Made by a program: the position numbers and the translations under genes
Notes under the pieces: generated by a model
What the model saw: only the letters and a program-made list of their open reading frames with translations
What the model was told of the DNA's origin: nothing
The model's database searches: none
Shown here: positions 1 through 6,974 of the stretch, one piece after another
Position numbering within the stretch: position 1 is the first letter of the stretch
Layout: each line of letters begins with the position of its first letter
Assembly (NCBI GenBank): GCA_937951695.1
Contig: CALFBL010000328.1
Location: 1-10,186, forward strand
Length of the DNA: 10,186 nt
Origin: an uncultured Granulosicoccaceae bacterium
GTDB lineage: Bacteria > Pseudomonadota > Gammaproteobacteria > Granulosicoccales > Granulosicoccaceae
Direction: 5' to 3'

Positions 1-63
1 CCGCCTTCAACTTCGTTCCCGTGACGCTCGCTCAGTACCAACACAGCACGTTTATTGGGGACG

Positions 64-111
64 TACAAACAAAAACACGCAGAGGAGTTCTGGTCTGTCC
101 AGCAAAGCTGC
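64..111 (-). terminator. Weak candidate terminator of the TRAP operon
   Basis: Read on the minus strand after the permease stop, an outer GCAG/CTGC pairing (108-111 with 79-82) encloses an inner CTGG/CCAG stem (99-102 with 90-93). A T-rich run (complement of 64-78) follows. The stems are only four base pairs each and internal loops separate them, so this is a poor match to a strong rho-independent terminator. Position and the T-rich tail are the main support. Confidence 0.22.
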
Positions 112-129
112 AAAATATTGGCCGAGAAT

Positions 130-147
130 TTTCGACACGTGTAGAAA
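130..147. repeat. 18-bp imperfect palindrome flanked by direct repeats
   Basis: The sequence TTTCGACACGTGTAGAAA reads nearly the same on both strands, with a single mismatched pair in each arm. It lies between two copies of GCAAAATATT (110-119 and 151-160). A symmetric core of this size is typical of a dimeric regulator's operator. It could equally fold as a hairpin in the 3' end of the TRAP mRNA. No gene inside the window starts next to it, so an operator would have to serve a gene to the left. Confidence 0.4.
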
Positions 148-165
148 GTCGCAAAATATTACCGA

Positions 166-2343
166 CTATCCTCGGTCCGCGACGGCCTCTTGCTCAAACT
201 CTACGACACTGGCTCGTTTGGACAACCAGATAATCAACACAATTAGTAAAGCCCCGCCAATGTTATTAACCCAGTTCAACGGAAAAAACGCTCCGAGTGT
301 GCCGGCGATCAATAACGGGTAACTCCATAGTGGCAGCGGACCTTCTGCGTAGCGTTGCAAGAGTGCGTTGAAGCCGTAGAGACCAAACAGCGCGAATACC
401 GCGAGGCGGGTTAATTCGGGCAGTTCGGCGCCGACCAATGGGGTGTAGGCGAACATCAGCGGCACGACATACAGGCCTTTGGCGATTTTCCAGGCTTCTA
501 CACCGGTGGCCATGGGTTTTGATCCGGCGATGCCGGCGGCGGTGAAGGCGGCGAGGCACACCGGGGGTGTGACGTTACTGTCCTGGCTCAACCAGAACAC
601 AATCAGGTGAGCTGTGAGTAGATAGGTGGACATGGTGGCAGGGTCTACCATCATCGGACGTAGCGCTACCGAGATATCAAATGGAATGGTGCTCATGAGG
701 GTGCTGGCCTCAGCTACGGACATACCACTGGCCGCTGTCACCATCCACTGTGGATCAACCAGCGACAAGGTGGCGAGCACGGCTGGATCACTGATGCCGA
801 CGACGAGCTGCTGCAATATGACACCGTCGGCCAACATGCCCGCCAAGGCTGGGGCCGATAAAATGGACAACACGATGTAGGCGGCTGTTACTGGCAAGCC
901 CATGCCTAGCACCAGCGATGCGATGGCAACCAATGCTAGGGCGATTAACAAAGAGCCTTGCGACCATTGTGCGATCATCAGTGCAAAAGAATTGGCCAGG
1001 CCCGAGGTGGTAACTGCGTTGTTGATCAGCCCGACAGCCACTAACAAGACCGCGGTCATGACGGATGTTTTTATACCGAGGCTTAAGGCTCTGGAGATAT
1101 TGGCGGGACCCATTTTTTTGGGCGTGAGCCAGCTGACGACGACCAGCGTGGCAATGGACGCAGCCGCGGCATAACTGGGCGTTTTGCCGCTGACCAGCAG
1201 GGTGGTCATGATGGTCAATGGCACCACAAAATTCAGCACGCCGGCCAGCAATTTGGTTCGATCAATCGCTTCGATCTCTTCGGTGCCGATGTTGTGTTTT
1301 ACCGCTTCGATGCGCACGATAAAGGCGACCGATAAAAAATACAGTAACGCTGGCACAACCGAGACGGCGACTATCGTGCCGTAGGGTATGCCGGTGTAGC
1401 TGGCCATAATAAACGCGCCGGCACCCATGATCGGTGGCATCAATTGACCGCCGGTGGAGGATGCCGCTTCAACGCCTGCTGCAAATTGGCCTCTGAATCC
1501 GTTGGACTTCATCAACGGAATGGTGATCACCCCGGTGGACGCGGTGTTGGCAATGGCAGAGCCTGAAATGGTGCCGGTCAGCGCGGAGGAAATAACCGCG
1601 ACAAACGCTGCGCCGCCGCGAAAGCGACCAGCGACAATTTTGGAGAGTTCAATGACAAAGTCGGATGCGCCGGATACCACCAAAAACGCCCCGAAAACCA
1701 TGAACAAAGTTATGTTGGATGAAGAGATGGTGGCGATGATGCCGAACATGCCTTCGTCGTTATACAAAGAGCGGAACAAAACATCGTCGAGCGGCAAACT
1801 CGCAGCGCGGAAAACTCCTGGCAGCATTTCACCGAAGAACAGGATGTAACTCAAGGCCAGAATAATGAGTATCGGGATTATCCAACCGGTTAACCGGCGG
1901 GTGAGTTCAATAGCGCCGAAGACGACCATGAAGCCTGCGAACCAGTCGATCGGACCGAACTGCCATGATAAACCGGTCTTGGCCAGAGTGCGATCATAAA
2001 GTTCGTTCTCGGCCCCCGCTATCCACAGAGCGGAGGCGGCGATTAATGCGCCGAATACGATATTGGCCCACACCGACAATCGCGTCGGCGCTCGAGACGG
2101 AAACCCCCGGGTGGTAATCGCGGCGAGAAATGCAAAGCCTGCAAAATGGATGGCGTTTTGCCAGTTGCCCGGCTCGAAGATGACCACATTGGTGACGATG
2201 TGCCAAAGCGCGAAGGCTACGGTGGCAAAAAACGTAACGGTGACGAATCCGGGGCCCGCTAGCGCAGGTGTCAGATCGAACAGCTGTTGTTGTCTTGTCG
2301 ATACCGTGCGATCGAAACTCTCGGGCGGGGTGGTTTCACTCAT
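166..2343 (-). CDS. TRAP transporter fused permease, TAXI type (DctQ-DctM fusion)
   Basis: Inner-membrane permease (725 residues) that would import a small solute, usually an organic acid or amino acid in this class, using an ion gradient and the periplasmic binding protein encoded just upstream. Residues 1-25 are soluble. Several hydrophobic segments of the small-subunit-like part follow, up to about residue 175. The DctM-like core comes next, with the family-typical stretch GSAIANTASTGVITIPLMKS and, soon after, STGGQLMPPIMGAGAFIM. Near the C-terminus VTPPVCLAAFTAAGIAGS matches the second conserved DctM repeat. Roughly residues 501-577, between SAPAL and AHLIVFW, hold more sequence than I expect in this family. 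The start is fixed by an in-frame TAA a few codons upstream, yet no clear Shine-Dalgarno precedes it. The substrate cannot be read from the sequence. The family assignment is firm. Confidence 0.96.
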   Translation of the reverse strand: MSETTPPESFDRTVSTRQQQLFDLTPALAGPGFVTVTFFATVAFALWHIVTNVVIFEPGNWQNAIHFAGFAFLAAITTRGFPSRAPTRLSVWANIVFGALIAASALWIAGAENELYDRTLAKTGLSWQFGPIDWFAGFMVVFGAIELTRRLTGWIIPILIILALSYILFFGEMLPGVFRAASLPLDDVLFRSLYNDEGMFGIIATISSSNITLFMVFGAFLVVSGASDFVIELSKIVAGRFRGGAAFVAVISSALTGTISGSAIANTASTGVITIPLMKSNGFRGQFAAGVEAASSTGGQLMPPIMGAGAFIMASYTGIPYGTIVAVSVVPALLYFLSVAFIVRIEAVKHNIGTEEIEAIDRTKLLAGVLNFVVPLTIMTTLLVSGKTPSYAAAASIATLVVVSWLTPKKMGPANISRALSLGIKTSVMTAVLLVAVGLINNAVTTSGLANSFALMIAQWSQGSLLIALALVAIASLVLGMGLPVTAAYIVLSILSAPALAGMLADGVILQQLVVGISDPAVLATLSLVDPQWMVTAASGMSVAEASTLMSTIPFDISVALRPMMVDPATMSTYLLTAHLIVFWLSQDSNVTPPVCLAAFTAAGIAGSKPMATGVEAWKIAKGLYVVPLMFAYTPLVGAELPELTRLAVFALFGLYGFNALLQRYAEGPLPLWSYPLLIAGTLGAFFPLNWVNNIGGALLIVLIIWLSKRASVVEFEQEAVADRG

Positions 2344-2450
2344 GTGAGTTATCGCTTATGGATTTGGTGTCGAAGGCTTCAATGGACGATGTACGTCGCA
2401 GACTACCGTACCGGTGAGAAGGATTTTTCAAATCACGAACGCAACCCACC

Positions 2451-2481
2451 TTGAGAATCCTGACAGACGCAGGATTCTCAA
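2451..2481 (-). promoter_or_regulatory. Intercistronic stem-loop 2 (perfect 12-bp stem)
   Basis: TTGAGAATCCTG (2451-2462) and CAGGATTCTCAA (2470-2481) are exact inverted copies around a 7-base loop. Weaker outer pairing (CAACC 2442-2446 with GGTTG 2488-2492) could lengthen the stem. No T-run follows on either strand, so it does not look like a classic intrinsic terminator. It sits between the binding-protein and permease genes of one operon. Such hairpins often protect the upstream mRNA from 3' decay or reduce read-through, giving more binding protein than permease; that role is inferred. Confidence 0.7.
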
Positions 2482-2491
2482 GAGTGTGGTT

Positions 2492-2518
2492 GACACCAGG
2501 GCCAATGGCACCGGTGTC
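2492..2518 (-). promoter_or_regulatory. Intercistronic stem-loop 1, just after the binding-protein stop
   Basis: GACACC (2492-2497) pairs with GGTGTC (2513-2518). Inside, GG/CC and GCC/GGC pairs continue the stem around an AAT loop, with single-base bulges at 2498 and 2510, for about 11 pairs in all. On the minus-strand transcript it begins nine bases after the stop codon of the solute-binding gene. A second hairpin follows only ten bases on. No T-tract follows, so mRNA stabilisation or partial attenuation is more likely than full termination. Confidence 0.55.
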
Positions 2519-2527
2519 GTCAGGCGA

Positions 2528-3547
2528 TCATTGCGCCATTAAGCGTTCTGGAATTTCCAGTCCAACTTCTTGGTAGTAACGTGCTGCGCCCGGGTGCAAC
2601 GGCAACGGCAAACCCGCCATCGCAGCTTCTATGGCCATGGCTTTAGTGGCTGGATGAATCGCCTGCAGGAACGGCAGGTTTTCATAAATGGTTTTCGTCA
2701 GCAGGTAGACATGATTTTCATCCACGTCGTCGTTCACTGCAAGAAAATTGGGTTGTGCAATGGTGTTGACGTCTTCATCAATGCCTGGGTAAGTTCCCGC
2801 TGCAATGGTATAAGGCACCCAAAGATCACGACCGCCGTCCATTTTCACCCGCTCTTCTTCGGTGACCGAGAGCAGGGTGAACTTGTCACCATTGGATGAC
2901 ATTAATTTCGTCACCGCGCTGGTGGGAGGGCCCGAAGGAATACCCGCGGCAACAGCCTGGCCGTTCGCCATCGCATCCACTGAGGGGCCGTAGCCGCCGT
3001 ACAGTAAGTCGAAGTCTTGCTCTACATCGGCACCCAAGCCTGTAAGCAGCACAGTGTTTGACCCCAGCGTTCCTGAGTTCTCAGCACCCAGGGCGACAAT
3101 TTTACCCTGCGCGTTCATGATGTCGGTCACCGTGCCGTCTTTAACGAGGTCGTTAGCTAGAATGAATTGCTCAACGTTTTGCCACAACATGGACACCGAA
3201 CGCAGACCGGTTTGCGGTTCAGATACCGGACCGGTTCCTGTTGCCGCATAGGAGCCAAACAGCCCTTGCAAGATGGCAAACTGGGCGGTTCCGGCAGCCA
3301 GTGCTTGAACGTTCGCGCCAGAGCCTGCGGAGTTTACAGCGGTCAGGCTGAACTTCTCTTTAGGGAGCAGTTTCACCTTCGACAGGGTGGCAATCGCTGT
3401 ACCCACGGGGTGATAGGTGCCGCCGGTAGAGGCTGTGTTCAGAACGTAGTCTGTACTTTGAGCGGACGCGGTACCGGTGACGCCGGCTGACAAAGCCAGC
3501 GCAATCAGTGGCGCGGCCAGTGAGTTTGGTAACACATTTAGTATCAT
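2528..3547 (-). CDS. TAXI-family TRAP transporter solute-binding protein
   Basis: Periplasmic receptor (339 residues) that captures a solute and delivers it to the fused TRAP permease encoded downstream. A hydrophobic leader ends in TASAQS, predicting cleavage after Ala29 (A-S-A before Gln30). There is no lipobox, so the protein should be soluble. The leader is unusual in having no Lys or Arg before the cleavage site. The mature N-terminus carries the TAXI signature region (NTASTGGTYHPVGTAIATL). Further typical pieces are NSAGSGANVQALAAGTAQFA, NSGTLG and GVYG-like GGYGPSVDAMANGQ. Known TAXI proteins bind amino acids such as glutamate or small organic acids; the ligand here is not evident. The start has a good Shine-Dalgarno (GGAGGA) nine bases upstream and an in-frame TAG further upstream. 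First gene of the operon, 184 bases ahead of the permease. Confidence 0.96.
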   Translation of the reverse strand: MILNVLPNSLAAPLIALALSAGVTGTASAQSTDYVLNTASTGGTYHPVGTAIATLSKVKLLPKEKFSLTAVNSAGSGANVQALAAGTAQFAILQGLFGSYAATGTGPVSEPQTGLRSVSMLWQNVEQFILANDLVKDGTVTDIMNAQGKIVALGAENSGTLGSNTVLLTGLGADVEQDFDLLYGGYGPSVDAMANGQAVAAGIPSGPPTSAVTKLMSSNGDKFTLLSVTEEERVKMDGGRDLWVPYTIAAGTYPGIDEDVNTIAQPNFLAVNDDVDENHVYLLTKTIYENLPFLQAIHPATKAMAIEAAMAGLPLPLHPGAARYYQEVGLEIPERLMAQ

Positions 3548-3887
3548 AGTAGTCGATCCTCCGGGAACGTGGTTCTAGGCCGTGTTGACGTAGAACTCCA
3601 TTGTGGAGGAAACCTTTCTAAAAGAAAACCTTGTTTACCGCTAAGGCCAGCAATCGGGTTAATGCGATATCGAAATCATCGTCGATGCCCAGCCAGCGTT
3701 GCGGCCAAAACCGCATTCTGATGTCGCGGTGCCGTCGGCGAGTAGCCTCCGGTTAGAACGCTTGCTGGGAAAATAGAGGCGTTGTCGTCGTTCGTGCTGA
3801 TAGCTACTTCATAGTTTTTGGCAATATAACACTAAAGCCACAGGCTTGAATTCAGTATGGATTGGGGCCGTCGATAAGACGTAGGCC
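3548..3887. promoter_or_regulatory. Divergent control region between TAXI operon and c-di-GMP genes
   Basis: This 340-base gap must hold the leftward promoter of the transporter operon and the rightward promoter of the first c-di-GMP gene. Visible elements are an 8-base palindrome CGATATCG (3665-3672), a small hairpin TGCGG/CCGCA (3700-3704 with 3711-3715), and a direct repeat AAACCTT (3610-3616 and 3626-3632). There is a TATAAC box at 3825-3830, about 57 bases before the rightward start, which could be a -10 element, but no good -35 precedes it. I could not identify a convincing leftward promoter. No gene of credible size lies here. Confidence 0.6.
3557..3562 (-). promoter_or_regulatory. Ribosome binding site of the TAXI binding protein
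   Basis: On the minus strand GGAGGA lies nine bases ahead of the ATG at 3547 and supports that start. The same transcript carries an exact complement, UCCUCC, 42 bases upstream (complement of 3605-3610). That segment can instead form a local hairpin, CUCCA/UGGAG (3604-3608 with 3596-3600). Pairing of the two would hide the ribosome site. Confidence 0.65.
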
Positions 3888-6800
3888 ATGACCGTTATAG
3901 CGAAACTAAATCCTGAAAACAAATCTCTAAAGGGCACGGTCGTGCTTTTGACAGATTTTTATGCAGGTTATCAGCAACAACTCACTACCCCACTGCAGCT
4001 GCATTGTGCAGAGGCTGGATACGGTTTTCTGGTGGTTGCTGGTGCTCACATCACCCGAGACGTGTTCAATCAGAACAAGCGCAGAGATCGAAACGCCATA
4101 TTTGATGTAGTTAAAAATTTTGATGCACAAGGCATCATTTTGATGGCCGCCAGCGTTTGCCAGCAATTGGAACGCTCAGAGATAGCGGAGTTTATCGCGC
4201 AGTATTCATCGATACCCGTAGTATGTGTCGGGCAGCAGATCGATGGGGCAACCAGTCTATGTCTGGACAATGAACGCGGTATGAGCGACTGTATGGACTA
4301 TTTGCTCAGCGCCTCTGAAAACGAGACCTTTGCGTTCGTAGGTGGGGTAGAGGGCAACAGCGATTCACGTGAGCGTGAAGATGTATTTCGCCGCTCGTTA
4401 CTTAAAGCCGGTAAAACCATAGACGAGAACTTGATTGTCCACGGCGATTTCATCCTGTCAAAATCTTATCAAGTGGTTTTGGATTTGATGAAAACTCAGC
4501 CCGATATCGACGTGATTGTGTGCGCCAATGACGAATCCGCCGTTGGCGCAATCTACGCGCTGGAATCATTGGGCCTGTCTGTACCTGAAGATGTGCGCGT
4601 CACGGGGTTTGATAACTGTGCGGAGACGACGCGATCAAAACCAACCATCAGCTCGGTAACCCAGCCTCACGATGAGATTGCTGCAAGTGCTGTAAGGTTG
4701 CTGTTGGACTCGATGGAAAACGAGTCAGCGTTCGTTACATACGAAACGATAGAAACGGAATTTATCGCACGCGAATCATCGCTGTGTGCAAGCCAATTGA
4801 ACGCACGGGAGAGCTTTCCCGATCAAGAGTACGCTCAGCGCAGTCAAGATTTGGCAAAGATCATAGTGGCTAGAATTCAAAGGGCCGATACCCCCACGTC
4901 GATACCGCAAGAAGAATTAATGGCTGCCCTATTCGAAGCGGGCTGTGGAAACAGCCAACCCATGGAGGGCAGTATCGATAGGCATCTGGACCTGCAAAAA
5001 TTGACGGTCTATGATGTGTGCTGGTGGCAAAATCTGGCTGCGGCAATAGAAACACCTGGCAATCATCTGCCTAACACCAAAATTACCGATCTGCTGCAAA
5101 CTTGTCTGATCACCGCTGTGCAACGAGTGCACGAAACCGTGCGACAGTGGCGCACTCGTCAGGAATTTGAAGCCAAGCGGGTATCGCAGATCTATCAGAC
5201 GTGCTTGGCCAACATCAGTGTGGCGACATCCATCGAGTCGTTGTCCAACCACTTGCGGTTGTGGTTAACAGATTTGGACATAGAGCGGGCTTACCTGGTA
5301 GAGTATTCCGAGTTCACATCAGCACCGTCAAGTTCAGCACGAATTATCGTCAATCATGGAAACGCCAATGCAGAACCGGTTGGCGATAACGAATCGTTTG
5401 ATACTTCTGAAATCTTGCCGCAGTCACTGCAAGCGCAGCTGAAAACTGGCACTTTAGTCGCTCACTCCATTGCGTCGGGTGGGCTGCAGTTTGGTTATCT
5501 GCTCATTGAACCGAATCAAAACCCCTACGCGGAATTCGGCGCGGTGGTCGATGGTTTGGGCAGTGCGATGCTGCATATGTATCAAGTCAATCAGATGAAG
5601 CTGCAAACCGAAGACTTAAAAAAAGTCAACGCCCGGCTGTCCGCTCTGGCTAATTACGATGAATTGACCCGACTTCCAAATCGTGCCTATTTTAAAGAAA
5701 ACCTGTTATCGGCTTTGGCATCCGCTGAGCAAAGCCGGCGTGAGGTGGCTCTGGCGTTCATCGATCTGGACGGTTTTAAGCTGGTCAATGACTCACTAGG
5801 GCACACCGCTGGAGACAATTTATTGAAACTGGTCGCTGACCGGTTAACCGCTGTGCTCGGTCACAAGCCATTGGTGTCGCGATTAGGCGGCGATGAATTT
5901 ACGGTTATCTTTGAAGCCGATTCGGCAGACGAGAATGTGGCCGAACAAATAAAGGTCGCCAGTGCTGAGATCCTCGGGTCGTTGTCCAGACCCTTTGAGT
6001 TATACGAACTCAACGTGAATGTGTCTGCGAGTGTCGGTGTTGCGATCTACCCCACCGATGCGCAAGACATGGAGGCTTTGATCAGCAAAGCCGATGCTGC
6101 CATGTATCATGCGAAAGACTCTGGCAAAAATTGTTTGCGGATGTATACCCCCGAACTTGACAATGCGGCCAGTTGGCAGTTGGAACAAGATCAGAAAATC
6201 CGCAGCGGATTGAAAAATGATGAGTTCTTTTTGGTGTACCAGCCCAAGTATTGTCTCGCCGATTTCACCATCGTCGGTGCAGAAGCCTTGCTGCGCTGGA
6301 ACTCCAGCAGTTCATCTGCGCACTACAACTCGCCCGGTGAATTTATACCGATCGCTGAGAAGACCGGGTTTATTACCCAGCTGGACGAATTTGTGCTGCA
6401 TTCGGCGTGCAAAGCGTTAAGTAACTGGAAACAACAGGGCCTTGCGTTGCCAATCGCTGTTAACTTTTCCGCGGTACATATTCACAAACCTGAATTTGTC
6501 GATATGGTTGCTGATAGTATTCGGTATTACGGCATTGACGCTGGATTGCTGGAAATTGAGATTACCGAAAGCGCTGCGATGGAAAACGTTGAGCAAAGTG
6601 TCGAACAGTTGACCCGATTGCAAAAATTGGGTGTGAGCGTATCCATAGATGACTTTGGCACTGGATATTCTTCACTCAATTATTTGAAGCGACTACCAGT
6701 CAATACGCTCAAAATTGATCAGTCATTCTTGCAGGATGTACTATCCGATTCCGACCTCGATGGACAAGATGTGGCGATTTGTAAAGCCATCATTGCGCTT

Positions 6801-6974
6801 GGTCGTTCGATGCATTACAACGTGGTTGCGGAAGGTGTCGAGCATGAGTTTCAGCATCAGTTACTGGTGGAATTAGGTTGTCACCAAGGGCAGGGTTACT
6901 TCTTTTCACGGCCATTGGTGCATACCGAATACACACAGCTGCTGCGCAAGGACGCACCTTCAATCGCGATCTGA
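3888..6974 (+). CDS. LacI-type sensor / GAF-like / GGDEF / EAL bifunctional c-di-GMP enzyme (copy 1)
   Basis: Predicted cytoplasmic enzyme (1,028 residues) that would make and break c-di-GMP under control of a small ligand. Residues about 15-298 match the LacI/PurR ligand-binding fold: VLLTDFYAGYQ first strand, DVIVCANDESAVGA, DVRVTGFDN, PTISSVTQP and a final FIARESS. Only about 14 residues precede it, so the helix-turn-helix is absent. Residues 300-430 are an unrecognised module with TPTSIP (335-340) and WWQNLA (379-384). A GAF-like domain (about 435-560) and a short helix follow. GGDEF (about 587-750) has FIDLDGFK (624-631) and GGDEF (667-671), but GHKP where the RxxD inhibitory site would be. 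EAL (about 770-1020) keeps E799, N859, E891, D921, D922, K942, E982 and Q1002, so phosphodiesterase activity is likely. No signal peptide or membrane span. The ribosome site is weak; the start is supported by alignment with the tandem paralogue. Confidence 0.96.
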   Translation: MTVIAKLNPENKSLKGTVVLLTDFYAGYQQQLTTPLQLHCAEAGYGFLVVAGAHITRDVFNQNKRRDRNAIFDVVKNFDAQGIILMAASVCQQLERSEIAEFIAQYSSIPVVCVGQQIDGATSLCLDNERGMSDCMDYLLSASENETFAFVGGVEGNSDSREREDVFRRSLLKAGKTIDENLIVHGDFILSKSYQVVLDLMKTQPDIDVIVCANDESAVGAIYALESLGLSVPEDVRVTGFDNCAETTRSKPTISSVTQPHDEIAASAVRLLLDSMENESAFVTYETIETEFIARESSLCASQLNARESFPDQEYAQRSQDLAKIIVARIQRADTPTSIPQEELMAALFEAGCGNSQPMEGSIDRHLDLQKLTVYDVCWWQNLAAAIETPGNHLPNTKITDLLQTCLITAVQRVHETVRQWRTRQEFEAKRVSQIYQTCLANISVATSIESLSNHLRLWLTDLDIERAYLVEYSEFTSAPSSSARIIVNHGNANAEPVGDNESFDTSEILPQSLQAQLKTGTLVAHSIASGGLQFGYLLIEPNQNPYAEFGAVVDGLGSAMLHMYQVNQMKLQTEDLKKVNARLSALANYDELTRLPNRAYFKENLLSALASAEQSRREVALAFIDLDGFKLVNDSLGHTAGDNLLKLVADRLTAVLGHKPLVSRLGGDEFTVIFEADSADENVAEQIKVASAEILGSLSRPFELYELNVNVSASVGVAIYPTDAQDMEALISKADAAMYHAKDSGKNCLRMYTPELDNAASWQLEQDQKIRSGLKNDEFFLVYQPKYCLADFTIVGAEALLRWNSSSSSAHYNSPGEFIPIAEKTGFITQLDEFVLHSACKALSNWKQQGLALPIAVNFSAVHIHKPEFVDMVADSIRYYGIDAGLLEIEITESAAMENVEQSVEQLTRLQKLGVSVSIDDFGTGYSSLNYLKRLPVNTLKIDQSFLQDVLSDSDLDGQDVAICKAIIALGRSMHYNVVAEGVEHEFQHQLLVELGCHQGQGYFFSRPLVHTEYTQLLRKDAPSIAI

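Larger units (their letters stand above)
1..165. other. Non-coding stretch downstream of the TRAP operon
   Basis: I see no convincing gene here. The plus-strand reading frame that crosses it continues into the antisense of the permease gene and has no recognisable protein character. The stretch contains an imperfect 18-base palindrome centred on ACACGTGT (130-147). It also contains a 10-base direct repeat, GCAAAATATT, at 110-119 and 151-160, which flanks that palindrome. A weak minus-strand terminator candidate lies at about 64-111. The left edge could belong to a neighbouring gene or its control region outside the window, but nothing here decides that. Confidence 0.5.

Noticed and set aside
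1..44. Minus-strand frame opening with GTG at 44 (VLVLSERHGNEVEG...) that might be the start of a further operon gene
   Set aside because: Only 14 codons are visible, there is no ribosome site, and the sequence matches nothing I recognise.
21..233. Plus-strand reading frame of 70 codons at the left edge
   Set aside because: It overlaps the permease gene's 3' end antisense, has no ribosome site and shows no recognisable protein character.
1454..1849. Plus-strand 131-codon frame opposite the permease
   Set aside because: Antisense shadow of a well-supported membrane protein gene; no independent evidence.
2451..2481. Classic rho-independent terminator
   Set aside because: The stem is perfect but no T-run follows on either strand, so it was recorded as an intercistronic stem-loop.
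3575..3601. Eight-residue upstream frame (MEFYVNTA) in the TAXI leader
   Set aside because: In frame with the TAXI gene but no convincing ribosome site and too short to separate from chance.
3857..3877. Six-residue frame (MDWGRR) just ahead of copy 1
   Set aside because: Weak ribosome site; frames of this size are common by chance.
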